Origin: Janthinobacterium sp. TND4EL3
GTDB lineage: Bacteria > Pseudomonadota > Gammaproteobacteria > Burkholderiales > Burkholderiaceae_D
Direction of reading: 5' to 3'
Assembly (NCBI RefSeq): GCF_900156175.1
Contig: NZ_FTMV01000008.1
Span: 124,001-188,000, forward strand
DNA: 64,000 nucleotides
The notes beneath the pieces were generated by a model, which worked only from the letters and a program-made list of their open reading frames with translations, did not search any database and was not told where the DNA came from. The translations under genes and the position numbers were made by a program. Positions 36,106 through 45,023 of this stretch are shown here, one piece after another. Positions within the stretch are counted from its first letter, which is position 1. The number at the start of each line of letters is the position of its first letter.

Positions 36106-36386
36106 CTATCGACATGCAAGCGACGCGCCGGCCTTGGACGGTGCGGCGCTTATACACGCGCGCGTTTTGCCGATTCTATTCAATTGTCATCGAATGGCCG
36201 CTTAAAACGTCTATTTTTACGCTGAACATCCAGCTGAATTGATGCAGGTCAAATCCCTGTCAGGCCTGTAAATCTTGCCGCAAAAATATCTTTCTCAGGC
36301 GTATGATTTCAATGCCGTGAACGGCGCACGCAGATGGCGCGGCCCGGCCCGATATCCGAAACGCATCCTTCCTGTGGAGAGACAGA
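36106..36386. other. Leader region of the ferritin-like/MNIO operon
   Basis: This AT-richer 281-bp stretch separates the lipoprotein from the ferritin-like gene. It contains an FNR-like box (36239-36252) and the RBS-like GGAGAGACAG just before the 36387 start. I looked for a small cysteine-rich precursor peptide, as in other MNIO clusters, and saw none on either strand. Confidence 0.5.
36239..36252 (+). promoter_or_regulatory. FNR/ANR-like box upstream of the ferritin-like/MNIO operon
   Basis: TTGATGCAGGTCAA matches TTGAT-N4-ATCAA with one mismatch and shares the GCAG spacer of the box before hsp20 (13547-13560). It lies about 140 bp before the first gene. This suggests, but does not prove, induction at low oxygen. 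Confidence 0.55.
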
Positions 36387-38393
36387 ATGAAAATGCCCGT
36401 TTTAGGAAGCACCCAGGCGCCCATCACCGGGCGTCCCCTGGACATGCTGGCCACCGACACGGCGGCCGTGCGCGCCATCGCCCAGGCGGCCGTCAGCGTG
36501 GAACTGTTCACCATTCCCCTGTACATGGCCACCATGTATTCGATCCAGGGCACGCACCAGATCAATTCTCAGGGCATTCGCTATTACGAGGGCCGCCAGT
36601 GGCCGGGCATGGGCACCACGGCGAAGCCGGAAACGCCGGAGCAGAAGGCCTTCAACGTCATCTTCAGCGTCTTCATCCAGGAAATGCTGCACCTGCAGAT
36701 GGCGGCCAACCTGTCCACGGCCATCGGCGCGGCGCCGTGCTTCACGGGTTCGGAACTGCAGTCGCTGGAACACGGCTGGACCTGCTACGGCAAGGACTGC
36801 ACGGTGATCCCGCACATCGTCGACCTGCAGGACACGTCCGGCTACCGCCACGTGCGCGTCAACCTCGAAGAGCTCAACGGCAACCAGTGCGACCTGTTCC
36901 TGGCCATCGAGCAGCCGGAACAGCAGGCACGCGGGCAACTGGCCGAGTTCGACAAGCACAACCACACAAAATATTTCCCCGACGTACCGTTCGAGGGCTG
37001 GACGCCGGGCAAGCACGTGCATGACCTGCCCCTGTTCGGCACCATCGGCTACATGTACGAATGCTATGCGCGCTATATCAGCATCGAATACGACGATGGC
37101 ATCACCCTGTGGCAGAAGCTGTTCGTCAATCACTCGGTGCAGCAGGATATGTTCAACAGCAAGGGCAAGGGCCACGAGCTGGCGGAATTTCCCAAGTTCG
37201 ATACCTGTTTCGGCCTGGACGACCAGGATGGCGGCCAGATCCGCTCCTTCAACAAGGCCATCGACATGATGGCGGCCATCACGGACCAGGGCGAGGGCAG
37301 CGACACGGCCATCACGCGCTACCGCCGCCGGCTGCAGGCCCAGCTGATGGCCGTGAAGCCCGATTACCGCGAAGACCTGGCAGCGCTGAAGGCCGATTAT
37401 CCCTCGTACACCAATGATGGCAAGGAGGCCGAGTCGCGCGACGCGCACGCCCGCCACGACAGCGCCGCCTACGACCATTACGAGCGTTTCGGCCAGGTGA
37501 AGGACATGTTGCCCGTCAAGACATGGCCGCAATGGCACCGGGAAGGCCATCGCTGGACGGAGAAGATGCTGACCAACGAACGCTACAACCCGCTGACGGC
37601 GCCCAAGAACATCCCCGCGCCGGAACAGGTGGCGGGCGCGCTGAACCGCCTGAAGGACCGCAGCGACACCTTGACGATGCTGAGCACGGTGGCCACGGGC
37701 GCCATCTATGGCATCACCTCCGTGCTCGATACCTACTGGCAAAAGCAGAAGACCGCCTTCCCGTATCCGTCGATGGTGGGCGCGGGCGACCGCATGGCCA
37801 TCTGCTGGGCCGTGCTGGGCCAGGCGCCGAACCTGGCGACGGGTGTGCCGAAGGTCGAGAAGGACGTGCTGTACCACGCCTGCCAGGGCATGCACCTGGC
37901 GGGCGAGGCATCGGACACGTGCGCGGCGCTGGCCGTCTACCATACGTGCAAGGGATCCAACGGCTGCCACGCGCAGGGCGGCTGCGGCTTTGCCCAGCTT
38001 GACGCGGGCGGCTCCAACTGCGGGCACGGCGTCAAGGCGGCGGCAGTGGCGGACAATCTGTGCGGCGTGCCCACGGGGCCGTACAGCGCGCCGAGCGACA
38101 ACAAATGCGGCGGCTTCGGCGGCTGTGCCGTGCCCATCTCGGCCTCGCAGCTGTATCCGAACACCACCAAGAAGACGCCGCCCCAGGCCGCCACCATGGT
38201 GCTGTACGACTTCGGCCCGGCGCCCGAGCACCACAACCTTCCGCTGGACGAGACCATGTCGTTCTCGCTCGGTGACAGCGTCTATGACAAGGCCTGGGAA
38301 GCGTATGGCAAGGTGATGGCCGCGCGCGGCACGCCCGTGGGCGCGCCGCCGCCGCCGACCGACCTGCGCCTGGCCCTGCCGCCGTCGACCTGA
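36387..38393 (+). CDS. VioB-like ferritin-domain protein with Cys/Gly-rich C-terminal domain (probable MNIO substrate)
   Basis: A 668-residue protein without a signal peptide. Residues about 20-375 form a ferritin-like domain of the VioB/RebD N-terminal type: [18 protein letters not shown] (E39), [17 protein letters not shown] (E99, H102) and a late [10 protein letters not shown] (H364, E366) are plausible di-metal ligands. Residues about 380-470 are a helical linker. Residues about 495-585 hold nine Cys (499, 512, 521, 527, 533, 545, 559, 574, 580) amid Gly, with [15 protein letters not shown] and CGGFGGC, like the CKG-x-N-x-C pattern I recall from small MNIO-linked peptides. The tail is Pro-rich. 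It overlaps the MNIO gene by one base. Function unknown; I infer its Cys domain is modified by the two downstream gene products. Confidence 0.82.
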   Translation: MKMPVLGSTQAPITGRPLDMLATDTAAVRAIAQAAVSVELFTIPLYMATMYSIQGTHQINSQGIRYYEGRQWPGMGTTAKPETPEQKAFNVIFSVFIQEMLHLQMAANLSTAIGAAPCFTGSELQSLEHGWTCYGKDCTVIPHIVDLQDTSGYRHVRVNLEELNGNQCDLFLAIEQPEQQARGQLAEFDKHNHTKYFPDVPFEGWTPGKHVHDLPLFGTIGYMYECYARYISIEYDDGITLWQKLFVNHSVQQDMFNSKGKGHELAEFPKFDTCFGLDDQDGGQIRSFNKAIDMMAAITDQGEGSDTAITRYRRRLQAQLMAVKPDYREDLAALKADYPSYTNDGKEAESRDAHARHDSAAYDHYERFGQVKDMLPVKTWPQWHREGHRWTEKMLTNERYNPLTAPKNIPAPEQVAGALNRLKDRSDTLTMLSTVATGAIYGITSVLDTYWQKQKTAFPYPSMVGAGDRMAICWAVLGQAPNLATGVPKVEKDVLYHACQGMHLAGEASDTCAALAVYHTCKGSNGCHAQGGCGFAQLDAGGSNCGHGVKAAAVADNLCGVPTGPYSAPSDNKCGGFGGCAVPISASQLYPNTTKKTPPQAATMVLYDFGPAPEHHNLPLDETMSFSLGDSVYDKAWEAYGKVMAARGTPVGAPPPPTDLRLALPPST

Positions 38394-39325
38394 TGAAGGC
38401 GGCCGCCAAGCCAGCGGCGTCCCCGCGCCTGGGCCTGCCGCATCTGGGCCTGGGCGTGGGGCTGCGTCCGCTCCATTACGCGCACATCCTCGAACACGGG
38501 CCGCAGGTGGACTGGTTCGAGATCATCAGCGAGAACTTCATCGGCAACCACGGCTATGCGCGCCATGTGCTGGACGTGGTGGCGGCGCAGGTGCCCATCG
38601 TCATGCATGGCGTATCGCTGTCGATCGGCAGCAGTGATCCGCTGAGCCTGGCTTACCTGCGCCAGCTGCGCCAGCTGGCCGACGAGATCCGTCCCGCGTG
38701 GATCTCCGACCACCTGTGCTGGACGGGCGCCGCCTCGCTCAACAGCCACGACTTGCTGCCGCTGCCCCTGACCGAGGCCAGCCTGCGCCACGTGGCGGGC
38801 AGGGTGCGCCAGGTGCAGGAGTTTCTCGGCCGTCCCCTGGTCCTGGAAAACCCAAGCAGCTACGTGGAGTTTGCCCAGTCCAGCATGCCGGAATGGGAAT
38901 TCCTGGGCCGCCTGGCCGAGGAGACGGGTTGCGGACTCTTGCTTGACGTCAACAATGTCCACGTCAGCGCGCACAACCACGGCTATGACGCGGCCGCCTA
39001 CATCGGCCAGCTGCCGCACGACCACATCGTGCAGATCCACCTGGCCGGGCCCACCGTCTGCGGTGCCATGCTGGTCGACACGCACGATGCGCCCGTGCCG
39101 GCCGCCGTCTGGCGCCTGTACGCGCTGGCGCAGCGGCTGACGGGCGGCGTCTCGGCCCTGCTGGAATGGGATGCGGACATTCCCCCGTATCCGCAGCTGC
39201 TGCTTGAACTGGACAAGGCGCGCGCGGCCGAACGGGGCGAATTCGGGGACGCGCCTGCGGCCACGGCCGCCGGCAACGCCGTGTCCACGCCGCTGGGCTT
39301 TCACCTGGAAACTGCCCATGCATGA
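38393..39325 (+). CDS. DUF692/MNIO-family multinuclear non-heme iron oxygenase
   Basis: A 310-residue TIM-barrel-type protein of the MbnB/TglH/BufB family. The family blocks are present: [35 protein letters not shown] (H72), WISDHLCW (D106, H107), VLENPSSYV (E152), [16 protein letters not shown] (D185, H190), VQIHLAG (H216), VDTHDAPV (D229, H231) and LEWDADIP (E258). Members use two or three iron ions and O2 to convert cysteines of a protein substrate to oxazolone/thioamide, thiooxazole or other products. The usual HLAGH reads HLAGP here. Start codon shares one base with the upstream stop (TGATG), and the end overlaps the DUF2063 gene by 8 nt, so all three are co-translated. Confidence 0.92.
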   Translation: MKAAAKPAASPRLGLPHLGLGVGLRPLHYAHILEHGPQVDWFEIISENFIGNHGYARHVLDVVAAQVPIVMHGVSLSIGSSDPLSLAYLRQLRQLADEIRPAWISDHLCWTGAASLNSHDLLPLPLTEASLRHVAGRVRQVQEFLGRPLVLENPSSYVEFAQSSMPEWEFLGRLAEETGCGLLLDVNNVHVSAHNHGYDAAAYIGQLPHDHIVQIHLAGPTVCGAMLVDTHDAPVPAAVWRLYALAQRLTGGVSALLEWDADIPPYPQLLLELDKARAAERGEFGDAPAATAAGNAVSTPLGFHLETAHA

Positions 39326-40178
39326 CGCCGACGGCAAGGCTGCGCCACTGGCGCAGCTGCAGGCGTGGTTCCTGACGGCCATGACGGCGCCGGGCGGCGC
39401 GGCGCGGGGCGCGCAGCTGGCCAGCGAGCGCCACGGCCTGACGCAGGAGCAGGTATTGAAACGGGCGCGGGGCGCCCCCGCGCCGCTGCACATCCATGCG
39501 GACGGCTACGTGCAGCGCCTGCTCGAATGCCTGCAAGCCGACTATCCCGTCCTGCGCAAGGTCATGGGCGACGCGCTGTTCGCCTTCTTTGCGCGCGCCT
39601 ACATCTGGCGCCACCCGTCCGCTTCGCCCACGCTGTACGACCTGGGCGGCGGCTTTGCCGATTTCCTGGCCGCCAGCCAGCCCGGCGCGGGGGAAAACGC
39701 CGCGGCCTTGCGCTTCCCCGTCGAACTGGCCCGGCTGGAACGGGCGCGCAGCGAGGCGGGCAGGGCGCGGGGCCTGGAAAAGCGGGCACGCCAGGCCATG
39801 CCCGACGGCCTGGCCTGGCTGCTGGGCGAGGGCACGCAGGTCGTCGTGGCGCCCTGTCTGCGGCTGCTGGCCCTGAGCTTCCCCGTGGCCGCCTTCTGGC
39901 AGCAGGCGCAGGCGGCACCAAGCGAGGCCATGCCGGCCCCGCCGGAACCGGCGCCCGGCTACGTGGCCATTACCCGCCTGCGGTATCGCATCACCATGCA
40001 CGACTTGCAGCCGTGGCAATACTTTTGGCTGCAGGCGCTGGCCGGCGGCGCACCCCTGCCTGCCTGCGCGCAGGCGGCGGCCCAGGCCAGCGGCAGAGCG
40101 CAGGACGAGCTACTGGCCGACGCCATGCTGTGGCTGCCCATGGCGGCTGCGGCAGGGCTGATCGGCGCCGACTGCTGA
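39318..40178 (+). CDS. DUF2063-family MNIO partner protein
   Basis: A 286-residue protein. The N-terminal half is DUF2063: [55 protein letters not shown] and [15 protein letters not shown], the same order as the partner proteins (MbnC/TglI/BufC type) that bring substrate peptide to an MNIO enzyme. The C-terminal half has [20 protein letters not shown] followed by helices. Databases often call it a putative DNA-binding domain, but the MNIO neighbour makes a substrate-recognition role more likely. The ATG at 39318 lies within the MNIO 3' end. Confidence 0.85.
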   Translation: MHDADGKAAPLAQLQAWFLTAMTAPGGAARGAQLASERHGLTQEQVLKRARGAPAPLHIHADGYVQRLLECLQADYPVLRKVMGDALFAFFARAYIWRHPSASPTLYDLGGGFADFLAASQPGAGENAAALRFPVELARLERARSEAGRARGLEKRARQAMPDGLAWLLGEGTQVVVAPCLRLLALSFPVAAFWQQAQAAPSEAMPAPPEPAPGYVAITRLRYRITMHDLQPWQYFWLQALAGGAPLPACAQAAAQASGRAQDELLADAMLWLPMAAAAGLIGADC

Positions 40179-40193
40179 GCAGAAACTGCGGAC

Positions 40194-40221
40194 GCAAAAA
40201 AGGCCGATGCAAATCGGCCTC
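40194..40221 (-). terminator. Rho-independent terminator for the DUF3297 gene
   Basis: On the minus strand the stem AGGCCGAT / ATCGGCCT with a 4-nt loop is followed by a run of six T. It lies 22 nt beyond the DUF3297 stop and just after the convergent DUF2063 gene, so it separates the two transcripts. Confidence 0.85.
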
Positions 40222-40242
40222 GATGACAACTGAATGTATTGC

Positions 40243-40491
40243 TTAGCGGTAAAACGCTTCGACTTTGCCCTTCAGCTTGATCTGCAGCGGACGGCCGCGG
40301 CGATCCAGGGACTTGGTGGAAGCGACCTTGATCCAGCGTTCGCTGATGCAATATTCTTCCACGTCAAGGCGTTCCTTGTCGTTGAAACGGATGCCGACGT
40401 CATTCTCGAACACGGCGGCAACGTGGTAAGGGCTGCTCGGGTCGATCGACAGGCGATCGGGCAATGGGGGTAAGGTAGTGGTATCGTTCAT
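40243..40491 (-). CDS. DUF3297-family small protein
   Basis: An 82-residue soluble protein of the DUF3297 family: LPPLPDRLSIDPSSPYHVA, VGIRFNDKERLDVEEYCISE, WIKVA and DRRGRPLQIKLKGKVEAFY follow the family pattern along its whole length. Function not known; usually a single-copy cytoplasmic protein. The ATG at 40491 gives the usual length; the upstream open frame has no family content. Own terminator downstream. Confidence 0.9.
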   Translation of the reverse strand: MNDTTTLPPLPDRLSIDPSSPYHVAAVFENDVGIRFNDKERLDVEEYCISERWIKVASTKSLDRRGRPLQIKLKGKVEAFYR

Positions 40492-40597
40492 GGGCGACAT
40501 TATCGCCCAGAATGCCGATCCAGACAACGGGGGCAGACGGATATCTGGCCGGCCGCGCAACGGCGGTCCGGGCGTCCGCTTGCACGGCAATGGCGTC

Positions 40598-40632
40598 AGC
40601 GGGCCGGCAGGGCAATGCCGTGCCGGCCCGCT
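40598..40632. terminator. Perfect GC-rich hairpin downstream of the KGG-like gene
   Basis: AGCGGGCCGGCA (40598-40609) and TGCCGGCCCGCT (40621-40632) are perfectly complementary with an 11-nt loop. It lies about 50 nt after the end of the minus-strand KGG-like gene. No T-run is present, so it may be a weak or Rho-assisted terminator, or an mRNA 3' stabiliser. Confidence 0.45.
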
Positions 40633-40683
40633 GCGTCCTGGTCTTACAGGGCCGTGGCGGCCCAATGCCGCCGGGAATCAGGA

Positions 40684-41028
40684 TCAGGATTTGTCGTCAT
40701 TCTTGTGGCTTTGACGTCCCGCTTCCACATGCTGCTCGTGCGTGCCGCCGCGCGAGCCGGCCCCGGAGCCCGATTGCTCGCTGCCGCCGCTGCGCGACTG
40801 GCCCGATTGCTGGCCGGACTGCTGCGAACCTTGCGAACCCGATTGTCCCGATTGCTTGTCGCCGTCATTCTTGTGGCTCTGGCGGCCCGCTTCCACGTGC
40901 TGCTCGTGCGTGCCGCCCTGGGTGCCGCCCGACGACTGGCGGCTGCCCGACTGCTTGTCCGACTGCTGGCTGCCCGATTGCTGTTTGCCGGACTGGCTGC
41001 CGGATTTGTCGTTGCTGCTTGAAGCCAT
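40684..41028 (-). CDS. Low-complexity stress protein with two KGG-like repeats
   Basis: A 114-residue, very hydrophilic protein of Ser, Gly, Gln, Lys and Asp with no hydrophobic core, so probably disordered. Two copies of GGTHEQHVEAGRQSHKND (about 42-59 and 94-111) are nearly identical and resemble the KGG/Con-10 repeat of YciG-like general-stress proteins. The ATG at 41028 has a strong RBS (AAGGAGAAC). Only the longer open frame extends upstream, without an RBS. Role in desiccation or stationary-phase stress is inferred from the repeat type. Confidence 0.75.
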   Translation of the reverse strand: MASSSNDKSGSQSGKQQSGSQQSDKQSGSRQSSGGTQGGTHEQHVEAGRQSHKNDGDKQSGQSGSQGSQQSGQQSGQSRSGGSEQSGSGAGSRGGTHEQHVEAGRQSHKNDDKS

Positions 41029-41375
41029 GATGTTCTCCTTTGGGTGTAGACTTGCCATGAATGGGAGCTCCGGTACCGCGCGCACCGCACCGTTGACGCC
41101 ATTCTGCTTGGGCAAGTCGGACCTAGCCATAGGGACACCACTTGCCTGTGCGTAGGAAAACTCCGGCGAGGCAGGCAACCATTTCTCAATAGCAATCTTG
41201 CAGGTGCGTGCGGCTGCCGGCAAGTGCCGCGTCTCGCCGGGCGGCGCATCCCATGCGTCATGCCGGGCACCGATGTCATGGAAGGCTGCGTCGCCCAGCT
41301 GATGCAGACTGAGCCAATGACAAGGACTACTTGCCGCTACTATAATATTGCCTTGTTCAGCAAGCGAGGCCTTTC
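41029..41375. other. Intergenic region without recognised genes
   Basis: The 347 bp between the divergent KGG-like gene and the 41376 gene hold the KGG RBS near 41030-41040, but no convincing ORF, hairpin or conserved operator. Minus-strand frames run through here but have unlikely composition. The AT-rich stretch TACTATAATATTGCC at 41337-41351 could serve as a -10 region for the 41376 gene. Confidence 0.4.
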
Positions 41376-41756
41376 ATGGGGAAAGCAGTGACCGACAGCC
41401 TGCGGCGGCAGGCGCATGCGCTGGCGACAGCCTTCGTGCACACGCTGGACCTGCGCGATCCTGGCGCGCTGCAACGCGAGTGGGCCATGTCGCCCGCGCT
41501 GGCCGGGGAAATCTGCGACATGGTGGACAGTTATTTTGCCCCGCAGCAGCGCCTGTCGCTGGCGCCGCTGGCGCAAGCCTTCGCGCCGGGCCAGGGCGGC
41601 CGGCCGCCCGTCGACGTGTACGCCACCGACGCCGGTCCGCTGGGCATGGAATGCATGCTGCTGGCCGACGGCCGGCCCGGTGAAGCGACCGTGCACCTGG
41701 AAGTGGCGGGCCACGATGGCGCATTGCGGCTGTCATATAAATACATCGGATCCTGA
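41376..41756 (+). CDS. Small protein of unknown function, paired with Imm33-like gene
   Basis: A 126-residue cytoplasmic protein. N-terminal helices (MGKAVTDSLRRQAHALATAF, LAGEICDMVDSYF) are followed by four strands (PPVDVYATDAGPLGMECML, EATVHLEVAG, ALRLSYKYIGS). The helix-then-sheet layout recalls small DUF7668-like domains, but I am not sure. It ends 7 nt before the Imm33-like gene, so the two are co-transcribed. Confidence 0.65.
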   Translation: MGKAVTDSLRRQAHALATAFVHTLDLRDPGALQREWAMSPALAGEICDMVDSYFAPQQRLSLAPLAQAFAPGQGGRPPVDVYATDAGPLGMECMLLADGRPGEATVHLEVAGHDGALRLSYKYIGS

Positions 41757-41763
41757 GGACGCC

Positions 41764-42105
41764 ATGAACGAGCTGATCAACGAACAGATCAACGAAAACC
41801 AGCAGCGTATCTGCGACAAATACGGCATGCCCGCGCAGGCGCCCGAGGCCATGGTGGCCCTGGCCATCGGCAGCCTGGACCAGTCACCCATCTATGGCAC
41901 GCGCATCGAGCTGCCCGAGAACGGCACCATCAGCTGGTTCATCCATTGCGGCGCGCATAGCGACGCGTCCGATTTTTACCAGCCCCTGCATGCGGCGCAC
42001 CTGACCGAGCTGCTGCCGCAGGTGCTCGCCTACCTGGCCTTGCCCAGCGGTACCAAATTCATCCTCGACCGCGCCGGCTATGAGGATGTGTGGCGCGAAG
42101 GCTAG
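41764..42105 (+). CDS. Imm33-like immunity-domain protein
   Basis: A 113-residue protein matching the Imm33 (DUF2185-like) pattern as I recall it: ENQQRICDKYGMPAQAP, an IYGTRIELPENGTISWFIHCG strand with the Trp, SDASDFYQPLHAAHL, a VLAYLALPSGTKFILDRAGY segment and a final YEDVW. Imm33 proteins occur as immunity proteins of polymorphic toxins and also as orphans. No toxin, VgrG, Rhs or CdiA is in the window, so this is an orphan copy or has been recruited to another job. Confidence 0.72.
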   Translation: MNELINEQINENQQRICDKYGMPAQAPEAMVALAIGSLDQSPIYGTRIELPENGTISWFIHCGAHSDASDFYQPLHAAHLTELLPQVLAYLALPSGTKFILDRAGYEDVWREG

Positions 42106-42130
42106 GCGTGCCACTCCGGCTTGCTGCGGC

Positions 42131-43312
42131 TCATGACAGGGTATTGGGCAGGTAGGCCTTCTGCCGCAGATCGAAGCGGAAGTAGTCGAGCAGATGGCTG
42201 CCCTTGCTGAACGGCTCCTGCGGCCGGGGCACTTCGTAGTATTTGCCCTGCATGACGCCGTCGGACAGTTCGACGCGCAGGTAGCCGTGGTGGTCGTCCG
42301 AATAGTTTTCCAGCGTGACGGCGTCTCCCGCATCGTCGTGGAAGACGGCGGGCGGTATCAGGCGCTGGCCGTTGACCTTCATGATCTGGTGCAGGTTATG
42401 GTAGCCGCCCGCGCCGGTGACGAGGAACAGGGTCTTGCCGCCGTCGGCGTCGGCCCGCGTCAGGCGCTGGTAGTTGTGGACGTGGCCGGCAAGGATGGCG
42501 TCCGGGTGGCGTCCCGCCGCGGCGGATGCTTCGGCGACGAGGTCCTTCATGTAGCTGCTGCCGGAATGGTGGTCGTCGGCCGAGTAGATCGGATGGTGCA
42601 GGGCCAGCAGCAAGGGCAGTTCGCGCGGCAGGGTGGACAATTCCGACACCAGCCATTCCTTCTGCGGCGCCCGGATCTCGCCGCCGGCGGGCACATTGCT
42701 GTAGAGCCCGACGATATTGGCTTGCGGCGTGAGCAGGGTCCAGTACACATTCGGCTGCACCATGGCCGTGCGGTGGGAATCGCCCGATTCCGGCATCTTG
42801 ACGGGCCGGGGCGCACAGAAATTGCGCACGAAACCGTCGAGTGTCTGGTCGTCCGGCAGGTTGTCGCCATCGTGGTTGCCAGGCACGGCAAACACGGGCG
42901 CCAGGTAGAATTCATAGGGCTGGTAAAACTGCTTGTAGTATTCGCCGACCTGGCCGTTGAAGTAGACGCAGTCGCCCGTGACATACAGGAAGGCCGGCGG
43001 CTCGCTGGCGTCGGCCTGGAAATCGTTCTCCATGCCCTTGGCCACCAGTTCCTGCGGCACCGCATACTCGATGCCGCCCATGTCGCCATTGAGGTGGAAG
43101 ACGAGCTTGCGCTTCCGGACGATGGCCTCGTAGACGGCGGGCGCCACGACATCCTTCAGGTCGAGGCGGAACGGCGCGCTGCCCGTAGGCGGCGGCAGGT
43201 CGCGAAACGCCGTGTTGCGGGGCGGCGCCTGGTGCAGCGACGCGGCTCGCCCCGCTTGCGGCCGCGCCAGGCCAAAGACATGGGCATTGCTGCCAGAGAC
43301 AAGATCGGCCAT
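42131..43312 (-). CDS. Metallophosphoesterase (calcineurin-like)
   Basis: A 393-residue protein with the calcineurin-type metal motifs in order: HLNGDMGG (variant D-x-H region), VTGDCVYFNG (GD-x-x-Y), VFAVPGNHDGDN (GNHD), LALHHPIYSADDHH (metal His) and ILAGHVHNYQRL (GHxH). The two-metal centre hydrolyses phosphate esters; the substrate is unknown. No signal peptide. The ATG at 43312 has an AGGAG RBS. The open frame reaching 43990 is antisense to the serine hydrolase and is not coding. Convergent with the Imm33-like gene. Confidence 0.85.
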   Translation of the reverse strand: MADLVSGSNAHVFGLARPQAGRAASLHQAPPRNTAFRDLPPPTGSAPFRLDLKDVVAPAVYEAIVRKRKLVFHLNGDMGGIEYAVPQELVAKGMENDFQADASEPPAFLYVTGDCVYFNGQVGEYYKQFYQPYEFYLAPVFAVPGNHDGDNLPDDQTLDGFVRNFCAPRPVKMPESGDSHRTAMVQPNVYWTLLTPQANIVGLYSNVPAGGEIRAPQKEWLVSELSTLPRELPLLLALHHPIYSADDHHSGSSYMKDLVAEASAAAGRHPDAILAGHVHNYQRLTRADADGGKTLFLVTGAGGYHNLHQIMKVNGQRLIPPAVFHDDAGDAVTLENYSDDHHGYLRVELSDGVMQGKYYEVPRPQEPFSKGSHLLDYFRFDLRQKAYLPNTLS

Positions 43313-43523
43313 GACGGACTCCTCGCGCCGGCTTGTGTGTGCGCCGGCCAGACCTGCAGTGTAGTCGCGCAGGCGCGCAATGCCGCTGCGCGCGGCCGCC
43401 GGTTCGATCTGCATCAATAGGCGGCGTGCTGACTGGATTTCTATCTGGCAATATTTCCGTTGACGTTGGTAAATAGATATGTGATGCTGCACGTCCGCTC
43501 CGTCCCGCAGAGAGAGAGTCATC

Positions 43524-45023
43524 TTGCATACACGTTTCCCGCCGGCCCTGTTCATCCTGGCGCTTGGCGCCGCCCTTGCGCCGGCCGCCCTGGCCGCCAC
43601 TGCCGCGCCCGCCAACGGGCAACTGGCCAGCCGCGCGGAGCGCGAGATCGCCGCTTTCGTGCAGGACGAAATGCGCGAACGCCGGATACCGGGTCTGCAA
43701 CTCGCCGTCATCCGGCATGGCAAGGTGGTGCTGTCGCGCAATTTTGGCGTGGCCAGCCTGCAGTACGGCGTGCCGGTGACGGACGCGAGCCTGTTTTCCA
43801 TCAATTCGGCCACCAAGGCGTTCACGGGCGTGGCCGTGATGCAGCTGGTGCAGCAGGGCAAGGTGGACCTGGGCGCGCCCATCGGCCAGTACCTGCCGGG
43901 CTTGCCGGCGGCGTGGCAAGCCGTGACGGTGACGCAGCTGCTCAACCATACTTCCGGCTTGCCCGACGTGCTCGACCAGCGCAGCGGCAAGCTGGTGGGG
44001 CCGGAGCCGGACGATGGCCAGGCGGCCTGGAAGGCCGTGCAGGCGCTGCCCGTGGAAGCCCCGCCGGGCCAGCGCTACCGCTATAACCAGAGCAATTATG
44101 TGTTGCTGGCGCAATTGATCGAGCGCCAGAGCGGCCAGGCCTACGTCGACTTCATCCAGCGCGGGCAATTCGACCCGGCCCGCATGCGGCACAGCGGCTT
44201 TGGCGACGCGAAGGACGTGGTCGCCAACAAGGCCAGTTCCTACGTGCTGGGCGCCGGCGGCCAGGGCTACCGCAACGTCATCGAGGACTTTCCCGTCTTC
44301 ATGCGTGCCGGTGCCGGCATCAACAGCAATGCGGGCGAACTGGCCGGCTGGATTGTCGCACTGCAAGCGGGACGCTTGTTGGCGCCCGCCGGCGTGGCGC
44401 GGCTGTGGCAGCCGGGCAGCCTGAATGACGGCAAGCCGGCCCCGTGGGCGCTGGGCTGGCCCGCTATCCGCCGCGACGGCCACCGCGCCGTGGCCGGCAT
44501 CGGCGGCGGCCGTTCCGCCTTCTATGTGTATCCGCACGACGACCTGGCCGTCATTATCCTGAGCAATTTGGCCGGGGGACAGCCGGAACAGCTGATCGAC
44601 GCGGTGGCCGGCTTCTATATTCCCGCGCTGCGCCTGCAGCATGGCGGCGCGCATGCGGTGCAGCTGCTGCGCCACGGCCTCGGCGACGGCCCGTATGCGG
44701 ACCTGGCGCCGAAACTGGCCGCCATCCGGCGCCAGCACGGCTTGCCGAATCCATCTGAAAACGACTTGAATGCCTGGGGCTACCGCCTGCTGGCGCGCCA
44801 GCAATCGCGGCAAGCCGTCGCCGTGCTCGGGCTGGCCGTGCAGCTGTATCCGGACAGCGCGAACGGCCACGACAGCCTGGCCGAAGCGTATGAAGCCGAT
44901 GGCGCCGCCGCGCCGGCCATCGCGCACTACCGCCGTGCACTGGAACTGGACCCCGGCAATGCGCATGCCGCGGCGCGGCTGCAAGGCCTGGAGCAGCAAG
45001 GCATGAAGGACGATGCAAGATGA
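43524..45023 (+). CDS. Exported serine hydrolase (beta-lactamase/esterase fold) with C-terminal TPR-like tail
   Basis: A 499-residue protein. It begins at a TTG (43524) with an AGAGAGAG RBS; a stop lies 40 nt upstream in frame, so there is no ATG choice. Signal peptide MHTRFPPALFILALGAALA. The class-C/PBP-type domain (about 38-375) has SINSATKAF (S-x-x-K nucleophile), HTSGLPDVL and YRYNQSNYVLLAQLIE (Y-x-N motif). Residues about 425-495 contain two TPR-like helices (WGYRLLARQQSRQAVAVLGL and AIAHYRRALELDPGNAHAAA). D-aminopeptidase, esterase or carboxypeptidase activity cannot be told apart. Confidence 0.87.
   Translation: MHTRFPPALFILALGAALAPAALAATAAPANGQLASRAEREIAAFVQDEMRERRIPGLQLAVIRHGKVVLSRNFGVASLQYGVPVTDASLFSINSATKAFTGVAVMQLVQQGKVDLGAPIGQYLPGLPAAWQAVTVTQLLNHTSGLPDVLDQRSGKLVGPEPDDGQAAWKAVQALPVEAPPGQRYRYNQSNYVLLAQLIERQSGQAYVDFIQRGQFDPARMRHSGFGDAKDVVANKASSYVLGAGGQGYRNVIEDFPVFMRAGAGINSNAGELAGWIVALQAGRLLAPAGVARLWQPGSLNDGKPAPWALGWPAIRRDGHRAVAGIGGGRSAFYVYPHDDLAVIILSNLAGGQPEQLIDAVAGFYIPALRLQHGGAHAVQLLRHGLGDGPYADLAPKLAAIRRQHGLPNPSENDLNAWGYRLLARQQSRQAVAVLGLAVQLYPDSANGHDSLAEAYEADGAAAPAIAHYRRALELDPGNAHAAARLQGLEQQGMKDDAR

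Noticed and set aside
36106-36386. Small MNIO precursor peptide upstream of the ferritin-like gene
   Set aside because: The only frame (36045-36242) is an extension of a frame inside the lipoprotein gene and has no Cys-rich core or RBS.
40598-40632. CRISPR-like or attachment-site palindrome
   Set aside because: It is a single GC-rich hairpin near a gene end, without repeats or an integrase.
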